From DATIRA01 sp964553405 (GTDB lineage: Bacteria > Pseudomonadota > Gammaproteobacteria > Steroidobacterales > Steroidobacteraceae), in assembly GCA_964553405.1 (NCBI GenBank), contig CAZKLS010000060.1, positions 1-16,963 of the forward strand: a stretch of DNA of 16,963 nt. The letters are read 5' to 3'. Made by a program: the position numbers and the translations under genes. The stretch's first letter is position 1. Every line of letters starts with the position of its first letter. The notes below the pieces were generated by a model that saw nothing but the letters and a program-made list of their open reading frames with translations, was not told the origin of the DNA and made no database searches. Of the stretch, positions 7,025 through 12,350 are shown piece after piece.

Positions 7025-8221
7025 ATGAGCCAGGAACTGCCGCTCGCGGGCACACGGGTACTGACGCTGGAGAACTTCGGCGCGGGGCCCTTCGGTTCCA
7101 TGTACCTCGCCGACCTCGGCGCCGAGGTAATCAAGATCGAGAGCCGCGAGCTCGGCGGCGACGCGACGCGTGGCATGGGACCGCATTTCCTCGGTCCGCA
7201 TGACAGCGAGTTCTTCCAGACCTTCAACCTGAACAAGAAGAGCGTCACGCTGAACCTGAAGCATCCGGACGGTCGCGAGGCCTTCCGCCGCCTGGCGGCG
7301 CGGGCGGACGTGGTGATGAACAACCTGCGGGGCGACCAGCCGGCGAAGCTCGGGCTCGACTACGCGGCGCTCGGACCCGTGAACGCCCGCATCGTCTGCG
7401 CCCACCTGTCGGCGTACGGGCGGGACAACGACCGCAGCAGCTGGCCTGGCTACGACTACCTGATGCAGGCCGAGGCGGGTTACCTCCACCTGACCGGCGA
7501 GCCGGGCTCGCCACCGAGCCGCATGGGCCTGTCGATCGTGGACTTCATGACCGGCATCACGCTGGCCGTCGCGATCCTCTCGGCGCTGATCGGCGCCGGC
7601 AGGACGGGCCGGGGCCGGGACGTGGACGTGTCGCTGTTCGACGTCGCGATGCACCAGCTCACCTACCCGGGCAACTGGTACCTGAACGAGGGCCAGCGCA
7701 CCGAGCGGCTGCCGCGCAGCGCCCATCCCTCCGCCACGCCGGTGCAGCTGTTTCGCACCGCCGACGGCTGGATCTTCGTGATGTGCATGACCGAGAAGTT
7801 CTGGCGATCCCTGCTGGACGTGCTGGACGACCCGGGGCTCGCGAACGACCCGTCGTTTGCGACCGCGGAGACCCGGCGCATTCACCGCGAGCAGCTCACG
7901 CAGCGGCTGGATGCGCATTTCGAGCGGCGCAGTACGGCCGAGTGGCTGGAGCGTCTGCAGGGGCTGCTGCCTGCCGCGCCGGTCAACGACCTGCCCCAGG
8001 CGCTCGACAACCCGTTTGCGCACGAGATCGGCATGGTGCGCGGCCTGCCGCATCCCGCGCGCGCGGATTTCCGGGTGCTCGCCAACCCGATCAAGCTCGA
8101 CGGCGAGCGGCTGCCGAGCCGGCCGGCGCCGCAGCTCGGCGAGCACACCGCCGCGCTGCTCCGCGAGGCGGGCTACGAGGAGGCGCAGATCGCGGCGCTG
8201 CGGGATTCCGGCGCCGCCTGA
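7025..8221 (+). CDS. Class III (CaiB/BaiF family) CoA-transferase
   Basis: The product is 398 aa, typical for CaiB/BaiF (family III) acyl-CoA transferases, which move CoA between carboxylic acids through an aspartyl-CoA intermediate. The N-terminal Rossmann half shows LAGTRVLTLENFGAGPFGSM and LADLGAEVIKIES (29-40); NLNKKSVTLNLKHPDG (68-83) and AHLSAYG are standard motifs. The catalytic aspartate is Asp173 in SIVDFMTG. The C-terminal part has the expected RSAHPSATPVQLFRTADGW and the terminal LGEHTAALLREAGY. The long upstream extension of the frame is antisense to ppc and was discarded. The acid substrates cannot be read from the sequence; the gene stands alone, without neighbouring acyl-CoA enzymes. 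Confidence 0.92.
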   Translation: MSQELPLAGTRVLTLENFGAGPFGSMYLADLGAEVIKIESRELGGDATRGMGPHFLGPHDSEFFQTFNLNKKSVTLNLKHPDGREAFRRLAARADVVMNNLRGDQPAKLGLDYAALGPVNARIVCAHLSAYGRDNDRSSWPGYDYLMQAEAGYLHLTGEPGSPPSRMGLSIVDFMTGITLAVAILSALIGAGRTGRGRDVDVSLFDVAMHQLTYPGNWYLNEGQRTERLPRSAHPSATPVQLFRTADGWIFVMCMTEKFWRSLLDVLDDPGLANDPSFATAETRRIHREQLTQRLDAHFERRSTAEWLERLQGLLPAAPVNDLPQALDNPFAHEIGMVRGLPHPARADFRVLANPIKLDGERLPSRPAPQLGEHTAALLREAGYEEAQIAALRDSGAA

Positions 8222-8255
8222 GGCACGGGAGGCCGCGCGGGACGCGGTCGGATTC

Positions 8256-8264
8256 TGTTAGAGT
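8256..8264 (+). promoter_or_regulatory. Extended -10 candidate for the SYLF gene
   Basis: TG-T-TAGAGT fits the extended -10 form with 4 of 6 hexamer matches. No recognisable -35 is present. The leader would be about 28 nt to ATG 8299. Confidence 0.32.
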
Positions 8265-8298
8265 TCCTGCTTCTCCAACGGCACACGGACGCGGGCGA

Positions 8299-9275
8299 AT
8301 GCAGCGAATTCTTGCCTTGATTGCGGCTTTCTCGGTCGGGCTCGCCGCAAGTGTCGCGGCGCAGGCGGACGCCCGGACCGACGAGCGGCTCGAGAAGTCG
8401 CGCAGGGTGTTCGAGTCCTTCTCGAACCTGAGCGAGCAGGCGATACCGACCTGGCTGCTCGAACGCGCCTACGGCATCGTCGTCGTGCCGGACCTCGTCA
8501 AGGCAGCGATCATCTTCGGCGGTCGCGGCGGCAAGGGCGTGATGGCGGTACGTCGGCCGGACGGTACCTGGAGCAACCCCGTCTTCGTGACCATGGGCGG
8601 TGCGAACGTCGGCTTCCAATGGGGCCTGCAATCCACCGACGTCGTGCTGGTGCTGATGTCGCGACGTAGCGTCGAGGGCATCGCGGGCGGTAAGGTCACG
8701 CTCGGCGCCGATGCCAGTGTCGCGGCCGGACCGCTCGGTCGGTCCGCAGCCGCGACGACGGATGCGACTTTCAAGGCACAGGTGCTGTCCTACTCGCGCA
8801 GCGAGGGGCTGTTCGCCGGCGTGGCGCTCGACGGCGGCGTCATCGTCATAGACGACTCCTCGAACGAGACCGCCTACGGCGTCGCGGGAATCCTCCCCTC
8901 GCAGATCCTCGAGGGGCGCGTCGGCAGCGCCCCGCAGCCGGCACGCGACTTCACGGCCGCGCTGGAGCGGGCAACCAACGCCCCTGCCGCGCCGGCGACG
9001 CAGCCGCCCCCCGCTCCGGCGCCGGCGCCGNNNNNNNNNNNNNNNNNNNNNNNNNNNNNNNNNNNNNNNNNNNNNNNNNNNNNNNNNNNNNNNNNNNNNN
9101 NNNNNNNNNNNNNNNNNNNNNNNNNNNNNNCAACGCCCCTGCCGCGCCGGCGACGCAGCCGCCCCCCGCTCCGGCGCCGGCGCCGGCGCCGCCGAAACCG
9201 GGCGACTCCTCGAGCGGCGGCGTGACCACGTACCCGATGGAAGACCCGAGTCCCGGCGCCCCGCCGCCCGAGTAA
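8299..9275 (+). CDS. Periplasmic SYLF (Ysc84-like) lipid-binding domain protein, interrupted by scaffold gap
   Basis: Residues 1-23 are a Sec signal peptide (MQRILALIAAFSVGLAASVA, cleavage near AQA). Residues 30-195 form a SYLF/Ysc84 domain, seen in IVVVPDLVKAAIIFGGRGGKGV (60-81), GTWSNPVFVTMGGANVGFQWG (89-109), DVVLVLMS, VTLGADASVAAGP and YSRSEGLFAGVALDGGVI. SYLF domains bind phosphoinositides in eukaryotes; bacterial secreted members have no firmly established role. A proline/alanine-rich tail follows from about 226. One hundred Ns break the tail at 9031-9130. After removal of the Ns and of the duplicated 55 nt beside them, the frame runs on through KPGDSSSGGVTTYPMEDPS to the TAA at 9273-9275, giving 273 aa. 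Translating straight through the Ns shifts the frame and yields a false arginine-rich end at 9225. Confidence 0.88.
8976..9185 (+). repeat. Exact 55-nt repeat flanking the N gap
   Basis: Positions 8976-9030, the last bases before the Ns, are identical to 9131-9185, the first bases after them. The repeat encodes a Pro/Ala-rich stretch (NAPAAPATQPPPAPAPAP). It looks like contig-end overlap rather than biology. Confidence 0.9.
9031..9130. other. Assembly gap (100 Ns)
   Basis: A run of exactly 100 Ns, the usual placeholder for a gap of unknown length, lies inside the proline-rich tail of the SYLF gene. Confidence 0.97.
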
Positions 9276-9287
9276 CGGCGCGCGTCA

Positions 9288-9301
9288 CGTCCGCGAGGAC
9301 G
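9288..9301. terminator. Small hairpin between converging SYLF and msrA genes
   Basis: CGTCC and GGACG pair across a GCGA tetraloop within the 28-nt space between two convergent genes. The stem is only 5 bp with no T-run, so this is weak. Confidence 0.25.
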
Positions 9302-9303
9302 GG

Positions 9304-9963
9304 TCACGAGCCCGGGGTCGGCGCGGCTGCAGTACAGGACACCCCGGTTCCGCCCAGCCCGCAGTAACCGCCGGGATTCCTGGCCAGGTACTGCTGGTGG
9401 TATTCCTCGGCGAAATAGAACTCAGGCGCCGGGAGGATCTCGGTCGTGACCGCGCCGAAGCCGGCCGCCGCAAGCCTCGCGGCATAGGCGTCGCGGCTGC
9501 TCTCGGCCGCTGCCTGCTGCGCCGGGCCATAGCAGTAGATGCCGGAACGATACTGCGTGCCGACGTCGTTACCCTGGCGCATGCCCTGCGTGGGGTCGTG
9601 CGATTCCCAGAAGACGCGCAGCAGTTCATCGAAACCCACGAGTGACGGATCGAACACGACCCGCACGACCTCGTTGTGGCCGGTGAGACCCGTGCAGACC
9701 TCCTCGTAGGTCGGGTTGGGAGTCAGTCCCGCGGCATACCCGACCGCGGTGCTGTAGACGCCCGGCCGCGTCCAGAACGCCCGCTCGGCGCCCCAGAAAC
9801 AGCCCAGCCCGAACATCGCCAGTTCCAGTCCGTCGGGGTACGGCGGCGCCATCCTGTGCCCGTTGACGTAGTGGCGGTCCGGGACCGGCATCGGCCGTGA
9901 TCGCCCGGGCAGTGCCTCGCGCTCGCCGGGCATCTCGAGCTTCTTCTTCCTGAGCATCCACAT
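9304..9963 (-). CDS. msrA: Peptide methionine sulfoxide reductase A
   Basis: The product is 219 aa, against 212 for E. coli MsrA. It reduces S-epimers of methionine sulfoxide in proteins, using thioredoxin. The catalytic cysteine is Cys55 in the diagnostic GCFWGAE motif (54-60). GVYSTAVGYAAG, NPTYEEVCTGLTGHNEVVRV and FWESHDPTQGMRQGNDVGTQYRS are all canonical. Two C-terminal cysteines, Cys201 and Cys210, sit at the places of the E. coli recycling cysteines 198 and 206. The N-terminal extension (MWMLRKKKLEM) has no signal peptide, so the enzyme is cytoplasmic. The first ATG at 9963 has GGAGGA with a 9-nt spacer; a second ATG two codons later is less well placed. It follows the MarC-family gene on the same strand but a hairpin separates them. 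Confidence 0.96.
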   Translation of the reverse strand: MWMLRKKKLEMPGEREALPGRSRPMPVPDRHYVNGHRMAPPYPDGLELAMFGLGCFWGAERAFWTRPGVYSTAVGYAAGLTPNPTYEEVCTGLTGHNEVVRVVFDPSLVGFDELLRVFWESHDPTQGMRQGNDVGTQYRSGIYCYGPAQQAAAESSRDAYAARLAAAGFGAVTTEILPAPEFYFAEEYHQQYLARNPGGYCGLGGTGVSCTAAAPTPGS

Positions 9964-9999
9964 TTCCAGCAGTCCTCCGGGGAGAGACTTCGAATCCAG

Positions 10000-10020
10000 C
10001 GACCGGTCGGATGCCGGTCG
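10000..10020 (-). terminator. Hairpin downstream of the MarC-family gene
   Basis: CGACCGG and CCGGTCG form a perfect 7-bp stem with a 7-nt loop, starting 6 nt beyond the MarC stop codon on the minus strand. No T-run follows, so it could attenuate rather than end transcription into msrA. Confidence 0.4.
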
Positions 10021-10026
10021 GCGGCC

Positions 10027-10725
10027 TCAGCGTCCGAGTGCGTGCAGCGCGTCGGCCAGGCCGGACCAGAACACCGGGTCGCCGAGGATCGCGCTCAGGC
10101 CGTTGATGATGAACTGCACGCCGATGCAGACCATCAGGAATCCCATGATGCGCGTCAGCGCCACGGTGCCCGTCTCGCCCAGCACCCGGTTGAAGCGCTC
10201 CGCCGCGCGCAACACGAACCAGCTCGCCAGCGAGACGATCAGGATGCCCGTGAGCACGCCGAGGAAGTCGGCGACCCGTTCCCAGCCCTGCCGGGCGCTC
10301 GCCTGAGAGGACAGGCTCATCACGACGGCGAACGTACCGGGCCCGCTCAGGCCCGGCATCGCCAGCGGCGTGAACGAGATGTCGTACTGGATGTCGCCGG
10401 AGTGCTCGATCTGGCGGACCGCGGTGCGTGGCTCAGGGAACAGCATCTGGAAGCCGAGGAAGGCGACGATCATGCCGCCCGCGATACGCATGCCCGGCAT
10501 CGAGATCCCGAAGAAGCTCATGACCAGGCTGCCCGCCACCAGGAAGCCTGCCATCAGGAAGAACGTATAGATGCAGGCGCGCCGGATCTGCCGCAGTCGC
10601 TCCTGCTCCGGCAGTTGCGCAGCGACGCTGACGACCAGCGGCACGGCGCCGAGCGGGTTCACAATCGGCAGGATCGCGACGACGGCGCCGATCACGTAAC
10701 CGAAGTAGCTGCTGAGCCATTCCAT
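10027..10725 (-). CDS. MarC/UPF0056 family integral membrane protein
   Basis: The product is 232 aa with six predicted transmembrane segments, roughly at residues 8-33, 47-70, 78-96, 120-141, 152-174 and 188-212. The first segment carries the family signature AILPIVNPLGAVPL; the fourth carries PLAMPGLSGPGTFAVV, the second half of the internal repeat typical of this family. MarC was once linked to multiple antibiotic resistance, but E. coli marC does not confer it, so the transport substrate is unknown. The ATG at 10725 has no ribosome site; instead a -10-like TACAGT ends 6 nt before it, suggesting a leaderless message. It is divergent from the ICMT-like gene across only 33 nt. Confidence 0.9.
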   Translation of the reverse strand: MEWLSSYFGYVIGAVVAILPIVNPLGAVPLVVSVAAQLPEQERLRQIRRACIYTFFLMAGFLVAGSLVMSFFGISMPGMRIAGGMIVAFLGFQMLFPEPRTAVRQIEHSGDIQYDISFTPLAMPGLSGPGTFAVVMSLSSQASARQGWERVADFLGVLTGILIVSLASWFVLRAAERFNRVLGETGTVALTRIMGFLMVCIGVQFIINGLSAILGDPVFWSGLADALHALGR

Positions 10726-10731
10726 GTGCGA

Positions 10732-10737
10732 ACTGTA
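10732..10737 (-). promoter_or_regulatory. -10 element of a leaderless promoter (MarC-family gene)
   Basis: TACAGT on the minus strand matches 4 of 6 -10 bases and ends 6 nt before ATG 10725, so the transcript should start at or next to the A of the ATG. No clear -35 is visible. Confidence 0.45.
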
Positions 10738-10746
10738 GCGGGCGAC

Positions 10747-10752
10747 TACAAT
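10747..10752 (+). promoter_or_regulatory. -10 element of a leaderless promoter (ICMT-like gene)
   Basis: TACAAT matches 5 of 6 -10 bases and ends 6 nt before ATG 10759. No Shine-Dalgarno precedes that ATG. Any -35 would fall over the start codon of the divergent gene. Confidence 0.52.
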
Positions 10753-10758
10753 CCGCGC

Positions 10759-11361
10759 ATGGCTACCTCGCGCAGCACGCCCCGCCTCAGGCTGACGGCT
10801 GCGCTGCTAGGCACGGTGGTGGTACTGGTAGCCGTCTCCGAGAGAGACCTGCTCGCGGGCGCCTGGGGGGCACTCGCCCGGCTCGGCGGACTGGCGCTGG
10901 TCGCCTGCGCCGCACTCGGCCGGGTCTGGACCTCGGCCTTCATCGCAGGGTTCAAGGACGCGACGCTGGTGCGGGCCGGCCCGTACGCCGCCTGTCGGCA
11001 CCCGCTGTACGCGCTGTCATGGATCGGCATGCTGGGCCTCGGGCTCGCAAGCCGCAGCCTCACGATCACGCTGGGGCTCGGCGCTGCGTTCGCACTGATA
11101 TTCGCTGCCGCGATCCGACGCGAGGACGCGCTGCTGGCCGGGCTTCACGGCAATGCCTTCGAGGCCTATCGCCGTGAAGTGCCGGCGCTGTGGCCACGCA
11201 GGGCCGCCGGGCCGCTGCCCGAACGCACGGAACTTCGGCCGCGGGTGTTCTTAAAGTCCATCGTCGACGCGGCTTCGCTGGTCGGCGCCTACCTGCTGCT
11301 GCAGTTGGCCGACCTCTCGCAGGCCACCGGCCTGACACCGACCCTGCTCAGGCTGCCGTGA
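10759..11361 (+). CDS. ICMT/PEMT-like integral membrane methyltransferase
   Basis: The 200-residue product is mostly hydrophobic, with membrane segments near residues 11-27, 38-56, 84-98, 100-119 and 168-185. It carries the SAM-binding signature of isoprenylcysteine carboxyl methyltransferase and phospholipid methyltransferase families: GPYAACRHPLY at 74-84 with the Arg-His-Pro core, then REDALLAGLHGNAFEAYRREVPALWP (split across 121-146) with the usual Glu and the aromatic/Arg spacing. The methyl acceptor is unknown; bacteria lack prenylated CAAX proteins, so a lipid or a small membrane-associated substrate is more likely. A last hydrophobic segment (FLKSIVDAASLVGAYLLLQL) is an addition beyond the minimal family core. 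Its stop overlaps the start of the kinase gene (GTGA), implying translational coupling. Confidence 0.78.
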   Translation: MATSRSTPRLRLTAALLGTVVVLVAVSERDLLAGAWGALARLGGLALVACAALGRVWTSAFIAGFKDATLVRAGPYAACRHPLYALSWIGMLGLGLASRSLTITLGLGAAFALIFAAAIRREDALLAGLHGNAFEAYRREVPALWPRRAAGPLPERTELRPRVFLKSIVDAASLVGAYLLLQLADLSQATGLTPTLLRLP

Positions 11362-12029
11362 ACGCGGCCGAAAGCCGGACGCTGCTGAAACGCGACGCGT
11401 TGGGCCTGGTCTGCCGCGTCAGCGGCGTTGGACCTGGATCCCGGGCCGTCGCCGTCGAGCGGGATACCGGTGCGGCACGCTGGTGGCTGCGTCCACTGGC
11501 CCGTTCGCTGGCCCGGCGCGAGGCGCGGGCGCTCCGCATGCTGGACGGCGTCGAGGGGGTGCCGCGACTGCTGCGCTGGGACGGCCGCAGACTGCTGCGC
11601 AGCTGGATCGACGGCCAGCCGATGCAGCAGGCGAGACCCGGGGATCCCGCCTACTTCCGCGAGGCGCTGCGACTGCTGCGCCGGCTGCACGCCGCGGGGG
11701 TGCTGCACAACGACCTGGCCAAGGAACCGAACTGGCTCGTCACGACGGACGGTCGTCCCGCGCTGGTGGACTTCCAGCTCGCCGCGTGCCCGCGCCACCG
11801 GGGGCGCGCGTTCCGGGCGCTGGCCTACGACGACCTGCGGCACCTGTTGAAGCACAAGCGGAGCTACTGCCCGTCCCGCCTGAGCGAACGGCAGCGCAGG
11901 ATCCTCGCGCGCCGCTCGGTCGTCGCGGCCGCGTGGGCGCGAACCGGCAAGCCGGTCTACCGGCTGATCACGCGGGGACTGCTCGGATGGTCGGACCGGG
12001 AGGGCGCCGGCGACCGCGGCCAGCGCTAG
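11358..12029 (+). CDS. RIO/WaaP-like small protein or lipid kinase
   Basis: The product is 223 aa, read from GTG 11358, which overlaps the previous stop by 4 nt. It has the core of a minimal kinase-like fold: a Glu in a helix (Glu55 in RREARAL), a hinge-like LLRSWIDGQPM (79-89), the catalytic loop VLHNDLAKEPNWLV (115-128) with Asp119 and Asn125, and a metal-binding LVDFQLA (136-142) in which Asp138 replaces the Asp of DFG. The HND and DFQ forms recall RIO kinases and the lipopolysaccharide kinase (WaaP/InaA) group. I cannot find an obvious VAVK lysine. KHKRSYCP (165-172) follows. No membrane segment is present. The substrate is not known; candidates are an LPS or lipid sugar, or a protein. 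Coupling to a membrane methyltransferase favours an envelope substrate. Confidence 0.75.
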   Translation: MNAAESRTLLKRDALGLVCRVSGVGPGSRAVAVERDTGAARWWLRPLARSLARREARALRMLDGVEGVPRLLRWDGRRLLRSWIDGQPMQQARPGDPAYFREALRLLRRLHAAGVLHNDLAKEPNWLVTTDGRPALVDFQLAACPRHRGRAFRALAYDDLRHLLKHKRSYCPSRLSERQRRILARRSVVAAAWARTGKPVYRLITRGLLGWSDREGAGDRGQR

Positions 12030-12074
12030 CGAATCTCCGCCGGGGGCGTCACGCGTGCCGGGCTGCGCCGCGGC

Positions 12075-12320
12075 TCAGGCGGGGTCGAGACGCTCGAAAT
12101 CGAGCGCGGGCTGGTCGCCGGGACGGAAGTAGACGTAACGCCCGCTCATCCGCGCCAGCGCCTCGTCGCGTTGCTCGCGGGTCTCGAACCAGTGCTCGTG
12201 AGTCCAGTCCTCGCCGAGCAGCCGGCGGAACGGGTCGCCCCCGCGCAGCCGGACACGGATGCCGAACGGACGCTGCCCGGGCAGCGGTCGTCGCAGGTTG
12301 TGCTCGTGACAGGTCGCCAT
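12075..12320 (-). CDS. Small conserved-looking protein of unknown function (81 aa)
   Basis: The product begins MATCHEHNLRRPLPGQRPFG and has a compact, charged composition with aromatic clusters (DWTHEHWFETREQRDEAL, YVYFRPGDQPALDFERL). I do not assign a family, though it looks like a real soluble protein: codon use matches its neighbours, and a -10-like TAGAAT sits 6 nt before the ATG. There is no signal peptide or membrane segment. Cys4 with His5 and His7 near the N-terminus could bind metal, but this is speculation. It lies 30 nt downstream of the patatin gene on the same strand and could also be read through from it. It converges on the kinase gene. Confidence 0.7.
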   Translation of the reverse strand: MATCHEHNLRRPLPGQRPFGIRVRLRGGDPFRRLLGEDWTHEHWFETREQRDEALARMSGRYVYFRPGDQPALDFERLDPA

Positions 12321-12326
12321 CGGCGG

Positions 12327-12332
12327 ATTCTA
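12327..12332 (-). promoter_or_regulatory. -10 element of a leaderless promoter (81-aa gene)
   Basis: TAGAAT on the minus strand matches 5 of 6 -10 bases and ends exactly 6 nt before ATG 12320. A weak TCTAGC lies 17 nt upstream. No Shine-Dalgarno is present. Confidence 0.5.
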
Positions 12333-12350
12333 GCGGATGCGGGCAGCGTG

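Noticed and set aside
9131..9185. Possible CRISPR or biological direct repeat at the gap
   Set aside because: There are only two copies, each abutting the Ns and inside a coding proline-rich tail; contig overlap explains them better.
9131..9225. Arginine-rich C-terminus obtained by translating through the Ns
   Set aside because: The 100-N placeholder breaks the frame; the frame restored after merging the 55-nt overlap gives a coherent proline-rich end.
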